DNA of 64,000 bases. It comes from an alpha proteobacterium AAP38 (GTDB lineage Bacteria > Pseudomonadota > Alphaproteobacteria > Azospirillales > Azospirillaceae). The notes under the pieces were generated by a model that worked only from the letters and a program-made list of their open reading frames with translations, had not been told where the DNA came from and did no database searches. Positions 51,626 through 61,461 of the stretch are shown piece after piece. Both the position numbers and the translations under genes were made by a program. Numbering within the stretch: the stretch's first letter is position 1; each line of letters starts with the position of its first letter. The DNA is taken from the NCBI GenBank assembly GCA_001296005.1, contig LJHR01000011.1, positions 1 to 64,000 of the forward strand, given 5' to 3'.

Positions 51626-54600
51626 TTGAGGCGGAGGAGCGGTTTGGGCAATGCGGTTGGGCCAACATACGGCTGGATGCCGGCCATGCGTCGGTTCCAC
51701 AGGCTTGCCGTGCTGTTCCTCTGCATCCTGTTTGGGGTTGGCAGCGTAAAGGCGGCTGACCCCGTCCCTGGTTCACAGGGCGATAGCTACTGGAATGACA
51801 GGGCTGAGGTGCTTTTTGAGCGCATCGGTCGTGGTGCTGGCCTGCCCAGCGACATTGTCACAGCCATCGCGCAGGATCGCGCCGGCTTCATCTGGGTTGG
51901 CACGCCGGTCGGCCTGACCCGTTTCGACGGCTACCGCTTTCGAGTGTTTCAGCCGGACAGCCGTGACCCATCCTCCCTGCCCGACGGTTATGTCAACGCG
52001 CTGCATGTCGATCAGCGGGGGCGCCTGTGGGTTGGCACCAACAATGGCGGTGTCGCCCGCTTCATTCCGGAAACAGAGAGCTTTGCCCGCTATCCTGCGG
52101 GTCCGGGCGGGCTGGCCCATCCCACGGCCTACCGCTTCGCGGAAGACCGGGAAGGGAATATCTGGGTGGCATTGCGGTCCGGTCTGGCCCGGCTGGATGC
52201 CGATACCGGGGCGGCGGAGAATTACAAGATACAGGATGGCGGCGGGTCCGGTCGCCTGCCGGGCAATGTCGTGCTTGATCTGCTGTTCGACCGGCAGGGC
52301 ACCCTCTGGGTGGCGACCGACAGGGGGCTGGCCCTGCGCCGTCCGGGACACAGCGCGTTCGAGGATGCACATGATGTGCTGTCACTGCCCAGCATCCCGC
52401 CCGATGCCTCTATCACTACCTTGTTCGAGGATGCGCGCGGTCGCGTCTGGATCGGCACGCGCGGCGGCATCGTCGTCTGTCACGATCTGGAAACCGGCAT
52501 CTCGCAATCCTATGACATGGCCCGTGCCGACGGGCGCATCGCCGACCGTCCGCAGGTCCGGGCCATTCAGGATCTGCGGGTCGATGGCGATGTCAGGGAC
52601 CGGATATGGATTGCCACTGATCCCGGCGGACTTCTCGAACTTGACCTGGATACCGGGATACTGCGTTCCATCCACCATGACCCCGCCGTACTGGCCAGTA
52701 TCAGCAGCGATGCCGTGCGCGCCATGCTGCGGGACCGGTCCGGCCTGATCTGGGTGGCGACCTGGGGTGGGGGTGTGAATGTCTACAACCCCGCCAATCA
52801 GGGCATTCTGTCCATCTTCTCCTCCCCCTCCCATCCCGACAGCCCCAGCGAGCCGCAGGTGCGCTCCATCCTGGCGGCCAGGGACGGCAAGGTCTGGCTG
52901 GGGTTTGAGACGAAGGGCATCGACATTCTCGATCCTGCCACGGGCGGTCGTGTTCGGTTGCCGCCCGGTGGCGCGCCGGGACAGGGATTGCCGCGCGCTA
53001 ATGTCCTGTCCATGGCGGAGGAAGGCACGGACACCGTCTGGATCGGCACGCAACTGGGGCTGGCGCGCTATTCCAGGGCGACGGGACAGGTGCGGCAGGT
53101 CGATTTGCCGGGGACCCTTGCCGGGTCGCCCATCCATGCCATCCTGGTCCGTGACGGTGAATTGTGGCTGGCGACCGATGGGCTGGTCCGGTTTGATCCG
53201 CGCAGCGGGGCGGTCACCCATTTCCGCCATGATCCAGATGATGCCACCACCCTGGCCGATGACCGGGTGCGCGTACTGGCGACTGCACCCGATGGGCGCA
53301 TCTGGGCCGGGACCCATCGCGGCCTGCACCTGATTGATCCGCGTACAGGCCATATCCGCCGGGTACAGAACCGGTCCTGGGACTGGTCCTCGCTGGCCCA
53401 TAACTACATTACCGGCCTGATCCATGACCGGCAGGGGCGCCTTTGGGTGGGCACGCTGGGCGGCGGGGTCAGTGTGCTGGGCAGCGACCTGTCGGATGAA
53501 CGGTACCGCTTCACCACCCTGTCACAGCGCCATGGCCTGCCCGGCGACAGTGTGCAGGCCATGGTCATGGACGATGCCGGGCAGATCTGGGTCAGCACGG
53601 AGGACGGTCTGGCCCGCATCGATCCGGATACCCGTGCCATCACTGCCGTCGGTTGGGATGATGGTCTGGGTGTGCGGGGGACCTGGGTCGGCTCTGCCGC
53701 GCGCCTGAAAGGAGGCGCGCTGCTGTTCGGCGGGCGGGAGGGGTTGACGGTGGTGCGCCCCGCCGCCCTGCGCGGATGGGACTATCAGCCGCCGCTGGTG
53801 GTGACAGAGGTTCGTATCGACAACGAACCGATCCCTGCCGCAGCCCTGAACCTCACGGCCCTGGCACCGATGGAGACGGCCATCGGTGCCGCCAAGGTGG
53901 CCAAGCCGTCGCAGGCGGCCATCAACCTGCCGGCAGGGGCCCAGACGTTGACTGTCGGCTTTGCTGCCCTGGATTATGCCGGCCCCGGCAGTCTGCGCTA
54001 CAGCTATACGCTGGACGGGTTCGACAAGGGTTGGGTGGAGGTGGATGCGCTGGGCCGGCTTGCTACCTACACCAACCTGCCGCCCGGCAGCTATACGCTG
54101 CGTCTGCGCGCCACCAACAAGGAAGGGGTGTGGGGCAGTGCCACGCGCACCGTTGCCATCACCGTGCTGCCATCCTGGTATCAGACGGGATTGGCGCGGG
54201 TAGGGGCGGTGCTGGCCGTGCTGGCCCTGCTGGGGCTGGTGATCCAGGCCCGGACGGCGGCCCTGCGGCGGCAGCGGCGCTGGCTGGAGCGACTGGTGGC
54301 GCAACGCACGCAGGATCTGGTCGATGCCAATGCCGAACTGGAGCGTCTGGCCTCCACCGACGCCCTGACCGGCCTTCTGAACCGTCGCCGGTTTGAGGAG
54401 GCCGGTCTGGCGGAGATGGACCGTGCGCAGCGTTATGGCCGTCCGTTCAGCCTGCTGCTGGTGGATCTTGATCATTTCAAGCTGGTGAATGACACGTTTG
54501 GCCATAATGCCGGGGACGCTGCCTTGCGCGCGGCGGCGCAACGCGTGCTGGCATCGGTACGGACCACCGATATCGTCGCCCGCTATGGCGGGGAGGAACT

Positions 54601-54889
54601 GGCCGTACTGCTGCCCGAAACGGATGAGGCCGAAGCCCGTGTCGTGGCCGAACGCATCCGGGAGATGGTCGGGGCCAAGCCCGTGGAGCATGAGGGCAGC
54701 GTCATCGGCCTGACAGCCAGTGTCGGCGGTGCCCAATATGGCCCCCAGGACAATGATCTGGCCCGTCTGACGGGACGGGTCGATGCCGCGCTTTACCGAG
54801 CCAAACAGGCAGGTCGCAACCGTGTGGTCTTTGGTGAACGCGACAGCGGGCGGGGCCAGCAGCCGGCCCCATTGTCCGCCCATCAGTAA
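51626..54889 (+). CDS. Periplasmic beta-propeller sensor diguanylate cyclase (GGDEF)
   Basis: A large membrane sensor of about 1,087 residues. After a signal peptide ([19 protein letters not shown]), two-component-regulator-type propeller repeats fill residues 60-700 ([49 protein letters not shown]). A Y_Y_Y domain follows ([16 protein letters not shown]), then one membrane helix (about 853-875) and a GGDEF domain. The latter has [14 protein letters not shown], the active GGEEL and an intact I-site RTTD five residues before it, so it should make c-di-GMP with product inhibition. Starts are ambiguous: TTG 51626, TTG 51644 (better placed after GGAGGAG) or ATG 51677. Close to two giant adhesin-like genes, it may adjust their production or display. 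Confidence 0.88.
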   Translation: MRRRSGLGNAVGPTYGWMPAMRRFHRLAVLFLCILFGVGSVKAADPVPGSQGDSYWNDRAEVLFERIGRGAGLPSDIVTAIAQDRAGFIWVGTPVGLTRFDGYRFRVFQPDSRDPSSLPDGYVNALHVDQRGRLWVGTNNGGVARFIPETESFARYPAGPGGLAHPTAYRFAEDREGNIWVALRSGLARLDADTGAAENYKIQDGGGSGRLPGNVVLDLLFDRQGTLWVATDRGLALRRPGHSAFEDAHDVLSLPSIPPDASITTLFEDARGRVWIGTRGGIVVCHDLETGISQSYDMARADGRIADRPQVRAIQDLRVDGDVRDRIWIATDPGGLLELDLDTGILRSIHHDPAVLASISSDAVRAMLRDRSGLIWVATWGGGVNVYNPANQGILSIFSSPSHPDSPSEPQVRSILAARDGKVWLGFETKGIDILDPATGGRVRLPPGGAPGQGLPRANVLSMAEEGTDTVWIGTQLGLARYSRATGQVRQVDLPGTLAGSPIHAILVRDGELWLATDGLVRFDPRSGAVTHFRHDPDDATTLADDRVRVLATAPDGRIWAGTHRGLHLIDPRTGHIRRVQNRSWDWSSLAHNYITGLIHDRQGRLWVGTLGGGVSVLGSDLSDERYRFTTLSQRHGLPGDSVQAMVMDDAGQIWVSTEDGLARIDPDTRAITAVGWDDGLGVRGTWVGSAARLKGGALLFGGREGLTVVRPAALRGWDYQPPLVVTEVRIDNEPIPAAALNLTALAPMETAIGAAKVAKPSQAAINLPAGAQTLTVGFAALDYAGPGSLRYSYTLDGFDKGWVEVDALGRLATYTNLPPGSYTLRLRATNKEGVWGSATRTVAITVLPSWYQTGLARVGAVLAVLALLGLVIQARTAALRRQRRWLERLVAQRTQDLVDANAELERLASTDALTGLLNRRRFEEAGLAEMDRAQRYGRPFSLLLVDLDHFKLVNDTFGHNAGDAALRAAAQRVLASVRTTDIVARYGGEELAVLLPETDEAEARVVAERIREMVGAKPVEHEGSVIGLTASVGGAQYGPQDNDLARLTGRVDAALYRAKQAGRNRVVFGERDSGRGQQPAPLSAHQ

Positions 54890-55002
54890 AGCGTGTACAG
54901 GCTCGTTCATCTTTTCCTGGAAAGTGCATTCTTCCCACGCACGGACCTTCCCGTCACTGGTATAAGTATGATGATTTCCCTGTCTCCAGTCCCGGCGCCC
55001 CG

Positions 55003-55644
55003 ATGAGCATCATTGTCAGAACCCTGTCGGACCAGACCTATGAGGCGGTGCGCCGCAAGATATTGTGCGGCGTCATTCCCGCTGGCACGCCGCTGCGCCA
55101 GGACGTGATCGCAACGGAACTGGGCGTCAGCAAGATCCCCCTGCGGGAGGCTCTGGGCCGTCTGGAACAGGATGGGCTGCTGATCTCCTATCCCAACCGT
55201 GGCTATGTGGTGCGTCCCCTGACCAAGGCGGAGGCGGCTGAAGTCTTCGCGTTGCGCCTGAAACTGGAACCCGCCGCCGTGGTGGATGGCGCGCGCCGTG
55301 CGACACCAGACCATCATGCGGCGGCCTGCGCGGCCCTGGCGGCACTGGAACTGGATCAGGACCGCGACGGGGCCGATCATGTCACCCAGAACCGCCTGTT
55401 CCATCTGTCACTGATCAAGCCCGGCGGGCCCGTGACCTATCAGTTGCTGAAACGGCTTCATATCCTGTCGGAACGCTATGTCCGACTGCATCTGGAGCCG
55501 AAGGGGCGGGAGGATCGGGCGCGCCTGGAACACCGGGCCATTCTGGAGGCCTGGATATCCATGGATGCGGAACGGGTGGATCGTCTGGTGGCCGACCATA
55601 TCCGCAGCACACTGGACGATCTGCACGTCCAGTTCGGTGTTTGA
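55003..55644 (+). CDS. GntR-family regulator, FadR/FCD subfamily
   Basis: A 213-residue regulator with an N-terminal winged helix (LSDQTYEAVRRKILCGVIPA, then LREALGRLEQDGLL) and a C-terminal all-helical FCD domain with metal ligands in the HLSL region and near HRAIL and ADHIRST. FCD proteins of this type usually sense sugar acids or short carboxylates. It precedes the IlvD/Edd dehydratase by 210 nt on the same strand, so it likely controls the sugar-acid genes around it. Confidence 0.88.
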   Translation: MSIIVRTLSDQTYEAVRRKILCGVIPAGTPLRQDVIATELGVSKIPLREALGRLEQDGLLISYPNRGYVVRPLTKAEAAEVFALRLKLEPAAVVDGARRATPDHHAAACAALAALELDQDRDGADHVTQNRLFHLSLIKPGGPVTYQLLKRLHILSERYVRLHLEPKGREDRARLEHRAILEAWISMDAERVDRLVADHIRSTLDDLHVQFGV

Positions 55645-55854
55645 CGGAGTCGCGGCAGTAGCGCGCGTTGTTCCGCCGGCGCGGTTTTCACAAAATCATT
55701 GCCAATCAGATTGGAGCCCGCCTGTGACGGTCATTATGTAATCGCGTCTCCATATTTATAATATAATAATGGAAATCCAGTAAAAGACGTGGTATCCGAA
55801 AAAAGTCGGGACGTCCGTCAGGGCGTGTACCGGTGGTTCCAGGGAGAATAGGTT

Positions 55855-57669
55855 ATGGCCAAGGATCAGGTCGCGCAGGGCACGTCACCCCGCCGCCTGC
55901 GGTCGCAGGAATGGTTCAACAACCCCGCCAATGCCGATATGACGGCGCTTTATCTGGAGCGCTATCTGAATTTCGGGTTGAGCCGGGAGGAATTGCAGTC
56001 GGGCAAGCCCATTATCGGTATCGCCCAGACAGGGTCGGATCTGTCCCCGTGCAACCGCCACCACGTGGTGCTCGCGGAACGTATCCGGGAAGGCATCCGC
56101 ACCGCTGGCGGTATCGCCATCGAATTTCCCGTTCATCCCATCCAGGAGACGGGCAAGCGCCCGACGGCAGGACTTGACCGCAATCTGGCCTATCTGGGGC
56201 TGGTGGAGCTGCTGTACGGCTACCCGCTGGACGGGGTGGTGCTGACCATCGGTTGCGATAAGACCACGCCGGCCATGCTGATGGCCGCCGCGACCGTGAA
56301 TATTCCGGCCATCGCCCTGTCGGTCGGCCCCATGCTGAATGGCTGGCACAAGGGGGAGCGGACGGGTTCGGGCACCATCGTCTGGAAGGCGCGCCAGATG
56401 ATGGCGGCGGGTGAGATCGACTATAAGGGTTTCATCGACCTCGTTGCCTCCTCGGCCCCGTCCACGGGTTACTGCAACACGATGGGCACGGCGACCACCA
56501 TGAATTCGCTGGCCGAAGCGCTGGGCATGCAGTTGCCCGGCTCCGCCGCCATTCCCGCCCCGTATCGGGAGCGGCAGCAGGTGGCCTATGAGACGGGCAA
56601 GCGGATTGTCGGCATGGTGGAGGAGGATCTGAAGCCGTCCGACATCATGACGCGCGATGCCTTCTTGAACGCCATTGTCGTGAATTCGGCCATCGGCGGG
56701 TCGACCAATGCCCCCATCCATCTGGCTGCCATCGCGCGCCATATGGGCGTGGAACTGTCGCTGGATGACTGGCAGACCTATGGTCACAAGATCCCGCTGC
56801 TGGTGAACCTTCAGCCGGCGGGGGAATATCTGGGCGAGGATTATCACCATGCCGGCGGCGTGCCCGCCGTGGTCAATCAGCTGATGGGCCAGGGCCTGAT
56901 CCGCGAAGACGCCATGACCGTCAATGGCCGCACCATCGGGGAGAATTGCCGGGGCCGCGAGATCGATATGCCGGAGGTTATCCGGACCTTCGACAATCCG
57001 TTGAAGTCCGAGGCCGGTTTCATCGTGTTGCGTGGCAGCCTGTTTGATAACGCCATCGTCAAGACCTCGGTGATCAGCGCGGAGTTCCGGGAGCGCTACC
57101 TGTCCAACCCCGCCGACCCCGAGGCGTTTGAAGGTCGCGCCTTCGTGTTCGACGGGCCGGAGGATTACCATCACCGTATCGACGATCCCGCCTTGGATAT
57201 CGGCCCCAACGACATCCTGGTGATGCGCGGGGCCGGCCCCATCGGTTATCCGGGCGCGGCAGAGGTCGTGAACATGCGCCCGCCCGCCTATCTGATCAAA
57301 CAGGGGGTCAGCGTCCTGCCCTGCATCGGCGATGGGCGGCAGTCGGGTACCTCGGGTTCACCCTCTATCCTGAACGCCTCACCGGAGGCGGCGGCGGGCG
57401 GCAATCTCGCCATCCTGCGCAGCGGCGACCGGGTGCGGATCGACCTGCGCAAGGGCCGGGCGGATATCCTGATCCCCGATGCCGAGATCGCGGAGCGTCA
57501 GCGGGCACTGGCGGCGGCGGGTGGTTATCGCTATCCGGCCTCGCAAACGCCGTGGCAGGAGATTCAGCGCCGTATGGTAGGGCAGTTGGGCGATGGTGCC
57601 ATCCTGGAGCCGGCGGCACAGTTCCAGCGCATTGCGGAGACCTATGGGGTGCCACGGGACAATCACTGA
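55855..57669 (+). CDS. IlvD/Edd-family sugar-acid dehydratase (xylonate/arabinonate type)
   Basis: A 604-residue Fe-S dehydratase. The cluster-binding cysteines are in [20 protein letters not shown] and [10 protein letters not shown]. The sequence follows pentonate dehydratases (D-xylonate or L-arabinonate type) from the N-terminal [11 protein letters not shown] to the [18 protein letters not shown] and [16 protein letters not shown] blocks. It makes a 2-keto-3-deoxy sugar acid. It is not the enolase-type L-rhamnonate dehydratase, which is separately present at 61462, so another sugar from pectin side chains, such as arabinose or xylose, is plausible. AGGGAG precedes ATG 55855. The 210 nt upstream is AT-rich with no clear gene. 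Confidence 0.88.
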   Translation: MAKDQVAQGTSPRRLRSQEWFNNPANADMTALYLERYLNFGLSREELQSGKPIIGIAQTGSDLSPCNRHHVVLAERIREGIRTAGGIAIEFPVHPIQETGKRPTAGLDRNLAYLGLVELLYGYPLDGVVLTIGCDKTTPAMLMAAATVNIPAIALSVGPMLNGWHKGERTGSGTIVWKARQMMAAGEIDYKGFIDLVASSAPSTGYCNTMGTATTMNSLAEALGMQLPGSAAIPAPYRERQQVAYETGKRIVGMVEEDLKPSDIMTRDAFLNAIVVNSAIGGSTNAPIHLAAIARHMGVELSLDDWQTYGHKIPLLVNLQPAGEYLGEDYHHAGGVPAVVNQLMGQGLIREDAMTVNGRTIGENCRGREIDMPEVIRTFDNPLKSEAGFIVLRGSLFDNAIVKTSVISAEFRERYLSNPADPEAFEGRAFVFDGPEDYHHRIDDPALDIGPNDILVMRGAGPIGYPGAAEVVNMRPPAYLIKQGVSVLPCIGDGRQSGTSGSPSILNASPEAAAGGNLAILRSGDRVRIDLRKGRADILIPDAEIAERQRALAAAGGYRYPASQTPWQEIQRRMVGQLGDGAILEPAAQFQRIAETYGVPRDNH

Positions 57670-57674
57670 AAAGA

Positions 57675-57701
57675 GGGGGGCGCTCCAACCGGGCGCCCCC
57701 C
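57675..57701. terminator. GC-rich hairpin between convergent genes
   Basis: Stem GGGGGGCGC/GCGCCCCCC with a 9-nt loop lies between the dehydratase and lutC stops. No U-tract follows on either strand, so intrinsic termination is uncertain. Confidence 0.5.
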
Positions 57702-57721
57702 CCTTCGTCGTCGTCGCGGTG

Positions 57722-58333
57722 TCACCCGACGAACAGCACATCCAGCCGCCTCGGCCCGTGCACGCCCACCACCCGGTCCAGTTCGATATCGGCGGTGGCC
57801 GAGGGCCCGGAGCAGAAGGTGATGGGACGGTTGGGCACCAGGGCCGCGATGGCCTCCGGCACCAGCCCGACCAGCTGTTCGGCACGCACCACGCACAGGT
57901 GATAATCGGGCAGCAGGGTCAGGGCGCGCCGTCCCTGTGCCGCCCCGCCATCCAGAACGATACTGCCCGTCTCGGCAATGGCCAGGGCCGCCCCGGTCAG
58001 GGCACCGGGAATGGCGTTCAGTGCGCCATAGGGCAGATTATCATCGGGCACCAGTGCCACCCCATCCGGCCGCCATGCCGCCGGCAGGTCGGTTGGTACG
58101 GCCAGCCGGTCAATGCCACGGCCCGCCAGAATGCCGGCCACGGCGGGTGCGACAGGTCCGCTGGTCCGGGTCACGCCGACATTGTAATCGCGCAGCCGGT
58201 CTAGGAACCGTTCCACCATGGCTTCGCGGTCGTCTTCCCACACACGGTTGATGGCCGGGGCAGGGGTGACGGGCGGCGGGCTGCCGGCGATGGCCGCGCG
58301 CACGCGCGACAGGATCAGGTCACGGCCCTTCAT
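57722..58333 (-). CDS. lutC: L-lactate utilisation protein LutC (LUD domain)
   Basis: A 203-residue protein of the LUD domain family, third part of the LutABC L-lactate oxidising complex. The start at 58333 overlaps the lutB stop as TGATG; the longer frame upstream is antisense-like sequence within lutB. Family segments include AETGSIVLDGGAAQGRRALT, LLPDYHLCVVRAEQLVG and ITFCSGPSATADIEL. The MKGRDLILSRVRAAI start is typical. Confidence 0.9.
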   Translation of the reverse strand: MKGRDLILSRVRAAIAGSPPPVTPAPAINRVWEDDREAMVERFLDRLRDYNVGVTRTSGPVAPAVAGILAGRGIDRLAVPTDLPAAWRPDGVALVPDDNLPYGALNAIPGALTGAALAIAETGSIVLDGGAAQGRRALTLLPDYHLCVVRAEQLVGLVPEAIAALVPNRPITFCSGPSATADIELDRVVGVHGPRRLDVLFVG

Positions 58334-59733
58334 CACTTTTCCTCCCGCTTCTGCCACCAGTCGCGGAAGCTCTCTGCTGGCAGCGCCGGGAAATCGCGCG
58401 ACAGGGTCCAGCCGGACAAGGGTGGAGGCAGCCAGGGCAGGGCGCCATCCCGCATCAGCAGCTTCTGACCCAGCCGCCCGGCCCACAATGACCAGTCCAA
58501 GGCCCCCTGATTACCGAACATGCGGGCGGCGACGCCCATGGCCAGCGCCTCCCCCTTGCCGGCATATCCCTCGCGAACCACGCGGCCACGCAGATGGACC
58601 AGGATTTGCGGAATGTTAATCTTGACCGGGCATACTTCGTGACACGCGCCGCACAGGCTGCTGGCATAGGGGAGGCTGCCTGCCTCCTCCAGGCCACGCA
58701 GCTGCGGCGTGACGATGGCCCCGATGGGCCCCTGATACATGCTGTCATAGGCATGGCCGCCCGCCCGCTCATAGACGGGGCAGACATTCAGACAGCGCGA
58801 ACAGCGGATGCAGTGCAGCGTTTCCCGCGCCACCTCATCCGCCAGGATTTTGCTGCGGCCATTATCCAGCAGCACCAGATGGAATTCGCGCGGCCCGTCG
58901 CCCGCATGCACCCCGGTCCAGAGCGAGTTATAGGGGTTCATCCGCTCCCCCGTGGCGGCGCGGGGCAGAAGCTGGAGGAACACCGACAGGTCGTCGAAGC
59001 GCGGCAGCACCTTCTCGATGCCCATGATGGAGATCAGGACCTGCGGCAGGGTCAGGCACATGCGGCCATTGCCCTCCGACTCCACCACGCCGACCGTTCC
59101 CGTCTCGGCCACGGCGAAGTTGGCGCCGCTGATGGCGACCTTCGTCTCCATGAATTTTTGGCGCAAATAGGCGCGGGCGGCGCGCGTCAGGTCGGGCGGA
59201 CGGTCGGACAGGCCCGTGCCATGCTCCCCCATCTCCGCCCGGAACAGATCGCGGATTTCCACGCGGTTTTTGTGGATGGCGGGCACCAGCAGATGCGACG
59301 GCTTCTCCCGCGCCATCTGCACGATCATGTCGGCCAGATCAGTCTCATAGGGCCGGATGCCGGCTTCTTCCAGGGCGGGGTTCAGCTCGATCTCGTCCGT
59401 GGTCATGGACTTGATCTTGATGACCTGATCGGTGCCCGCGTCCTTTGTCAGGCGGACGATGATGGAACGCGCCTCTGCCGCATCTGCGGCCCAATGCACA
59501 TGGCCGCCGGCGCGTGTGACCATCTCCTCCAGTTGCAGAAGATAATGGTCAAGCCGTGCATGGGCCTCGCGCTTGATGGCTTTGCCGGCCTCGCGCAGCG
59601 CCTCCCAATCCGGCAGTTCGGCGGTGACCTTGGCGGTCTTGCCCCGGATGGTATTGGTGGCCTTGGCCAGGTTGCGCCGCTGCTGTGTGTTGCGCAGGCC
59701 ATCGGCGGCGCGGGTGGGGAATGTGGCGCTCAT
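58333..59733 (-). CDS. lutB: L-lactate utilisation iron-sulfur protein LutB
   Basis: A 466-residue protein with an N-terminal LUD-type domain (KIKSMTTDEIELNPALEEAG, VAETGTVGVVESEGNGRM) and a C-terminal ferredoxin-like region with CIRCSRCLNVCPVY and CGACHEVCPVKI, ligands for two [4Fe-4S] clusters. LutB passes electrons from lactate oxidation into respiration with LutA and LutC. It overlaps lutA by four nt (ATGA) and lutC by one (TGATG). Confidence 0.94.
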   Translation of the reverse strand: MSATFPTRAADGLRNTQQRRNLAKATNTIRGKTAKVTAELPDWEALREAGKAIKREAHARLDHYLLQLEEMVTRAGGHVHWAADAAEARSIIVRLTKDAGTDQVIKIKSMTTDEIELNPALEEAGIRPYETDLADMIVQMAREKPSHLLVPAIHKNRVEIRDLFRAEMGEHGTGLSDRPPDLTRAARAYLRQKFMETKVAISGANFAVAETGTVGVVESEGNGRMCLTLPQVLISIMGIEKVLPRFDDLSVFLQLLPRAATGERMNPYNSLWTGVHAGDGPREFHLVLLDNGRSKILADEVARETLHCIRCSRCLNVCPVYERAGGHAYDSMYQGPIGAIVTPQLRGLEEAGSLPYASSLCGACHEVCPVKINIPQILVHLRGRVVREGYAGKGEALAMGVAARMFGNQGALDWSLWAGRLGQKLLMRDGALPWLPPPLSGWTLSRDFPALPAESFRDWWQKREEK

Positions 59734-60476
59734 GCCCAGGGTTCCTCCGCCGTGGAGGCCAGGATCTGCGCCAGATGCACCGTGCGTACGCCCGTGCGCT
59801 GCCGCGACAGGCCGCCACCGATATGCATCAGACAGCTATTGTCGCCGGCGGTGCAGATCTCCGCCCCTGTGGACAGGATGTGTCGCATCTTGTCGGTCAG
59901 CATGGCGGTGCTGGTCTCGGCATTCTTGACCGCAAAGGTCCCGCCAAAGCCGCAGCATTCAAGGTTATTGGGCAGTTCTACCAGATCAATGCCCGACACG
60001 TTCCGCAGCAATGTCAGCGGCCCGTCCCCCAGATGCAGCGACCGCAGGGAATTGCATGAGCTGTGATAGGTGACACGGTGTGGATAATAGGCACCGACAT
60101 CGGTCAGCCCCAGCTTCCGTGTCAGGAACTCGGAAAACTCGAAGACGCGCGGTGCCATCGCCTCCACCGCCCGCAGCAGCCCCTCATCCTTGGCCGCATG
60201 CCGGGCCAGATAGGGATATTGCCCCCGCACCATGGCTGTGCAGGAGGTGGACGGGATCACGATGGTTTCCGCATCCTGGAACGTATCGACAAAGCGGCGG
60301 ACCAAGCCCACCGCATCATCATGATAGCCGGAATTATGATGCATCTGGCCGCAGCAGGTCTGAGCCAGCGGAAACTCCACCTGATGCCCCAACCGCTCCA
60401 GCACCCGCACCACGGCCCGGCCGGTATCGGGAAACAGGCTGTCATTGATGCAGGTGATGAAAAGCGAGACGCGCAT
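59730..60476 (-). CDS. lutA: L-lactate utilisation protein LutA (CCG domain)
   Basis: A 248-residue protein with two copies of the Cys-rich CCG domain: AQTCCGQMHHNSGYH and NLECCGFGGTFAVKN, each with its upstream Cys (ITCIND, SSCNSLR). It belongs to the LutABC L-lactate oxidase complex in the cytoplasm and is part of an operon that starts with the L-rhamnose dehydrogenase gene 14 nt upstream. That placement suggests it consumes L-lactate made by the rhamnose pathway. Confidence 0.93.
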   Translation of the reverse strand: MRVSLFITCINDSLFPDTGRAVVRVLERLGHQVEFPLAQTCCGQMHHNSGYHDDAVGLVRRFVDTFQDAETIVIPSTSCTAMVRGQYPYLARHAAKDEGLLRAVEAMAPRVFEFSEFLTRKLGLTDVGAYYPHRVTYHSSCNSLRSLHLGDGPLTLLRNVSGIDLVELPNNLECCGFGGTFAVKNAETSTAMLTDKMRHILSTGAEICTAGDNSCLMHIGGGLSRQRTGVRTVHLAQILASTAEEPWA

Positions 60477-60490
60477 TTGGGGAGGACCAG

Positions 60491-61255
60491 TTACTGCAAA
60501 TTCACAAACGCGCCGCCATCGACCAGCAGGGCGGCACCCGTGACATAGCGGGCAAGGTCAGACGCCAGGAACACCACCGGCCCACCCATATCTTCCGGTT
60601 GGCCCAGACGGCCCAGCGGGATGCGGCCTTCCATGTAGGTGCGCTTGGCCTGATCGGCCAGATCATCCTTGTTGATGTCGGTCAGGATGGTGCCCGGCAG
60701 AAGGGAGTTGCAGCGGATGCCATAGGGACCCAGGGCGATGGCGCAGCTCTGCATCAGCGAATGCACACCGGCCTTGGTGGGCGTGTAATGGGTCTGCATG
60801 CCGCCACCGACCAGGGCGGAGATGGAGGAAATGGCGATGATCGCCCCGCCGCGCCCCTGATTCTTCATCTGGTTAGCGGCGGCCTGGGTCATGTAGTAGG
60901 CGCCGTTCAGGTTCACCTTGATGGTGCGGTCCACCACATCGACCGGCATGTCCAGGAAGGAATGGAACGGGCAGATGCCGGCATTGGAGACGAACACGTC
61001 CACACCACCAAAGGCCGCCACGGCTGCCTTAACAAATTCCTGTGCCACTGCGGGATCGGCCACGTCGCCCTTGACGGCAATGCCCTTCTGACCCAGCGCC
61101 GCAATCTGCGCCACCACATCCTCGGCAGCAGCGGGGGAAGCGGCATAGTTGATGGCGACATTGGCCCCGTGCCGGGCGCATTCGACCGCCACAGCCGCCC
61201 CGATCCCGCGCGATGCACCGGTGATCAGCACGGTCTTGCCTTCCAACAAACGCAT
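60491..61255 (-). CDS. L-rhamnose 1-dehydrogenase (SDR, LRA1/RhaDH type)
   Basis: A 254-residue short-chain dehydrogenase that oxidises L-rhamnose to L-rhamnonolactone with NAD(P). It contains the cofactor motif TGASRGIG, the NAG motif in NAGICPFHSFLDMP, the Ser in SSISALVGG and the catalytic YTPTK. NAGICPFHSFLDMP, SLMQSCAIALGPYGIRCN and LVDGGAFVNLQ are closely similar to the characterised Azotobacter enzyme as I recall it. ATG 61255 is chosen because GGAGGA sits directly upstream; the longer frame to 61315 is not supported. It is first in the operon rhamnose dehydrogenase-lutA-lutB-lutC. Confidence 0.92.
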   Translation of the reverse strand: MRLLEGKTVLITGASRGIGAAVAVECARHGANVAINYAASPAAAEDVVAQIAALGQKGIAVKGDVADPAVAQEFVKAAVAAFGGVDVFVSNAGICPFHSFLDMPVDVVDRTIKVNLNGAYYMTQAAANQMKNQGRGGAIIAISSISALVGGGMQTHYTPTKAGVHSLMQSCAIALGPYGIRCNSLLPGTILTDINKDDLADQAKRTYMEGRIPLGRLGQPEDMGGPVVFLASDLARYVTGAALLVDGGAFVNLQ

Positions 61256-61270
61256 AACGTCCTCCCTGAA

Positions 61271-61297
61271 TCTCATATTGCGGAATGATGTCTCATA
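61271..61297. promoter_or_regulatory. Direct repeat upstream of rhamnose dehydrogenase
   Basis: TCTCATA occurs at 61271-61277 and at 61291-61297, exactly 20 bp apart, about two helical turns, 16-42 nt before the dehydrogenase start. It may be a regulator site or promoter part; the protein is unknown. Confidence 0.35.
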
Positions 61298-61337
61298 AAT
61301 CAAAATCCGACGCAAGCCTGATCCCCCAGCGGGAAAG

Positions 61338-61351
61338 GGCGACCGGTATCA
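61338..61351. promoter_or_regulatory. ACCGGT-type operator in the rhamnose divergent promoter
   Basis: On the minus strand the sequence reads TGATACCGGTCGCC, sharing the TGATACCGGT half with the TRAP site at 19293. It lies 83 nt before the dehydrogenase start and about 110 nt before the rhamnonate dehydratase start, so it could control both directions. Confidence 0.55.
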
Positions 61352-61461
61352 GGACCGCATTGACAGGCGTTGTCCCATTTTATAAAACTGTATCCCACAA
61401 TTAAGAACGTGCGCACCTTCCTTGCCCGCTGCGCACGCCCTTCAGGGAGTGTGAAAACACC

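Noticed and set aside
55829-55834. ACCGGT core before the IlvD/Edd dehydratase
   Set aside because: The flanks (GTGT and GGTT) do not match the other sites, so it may be chance in GC-rich DNA.
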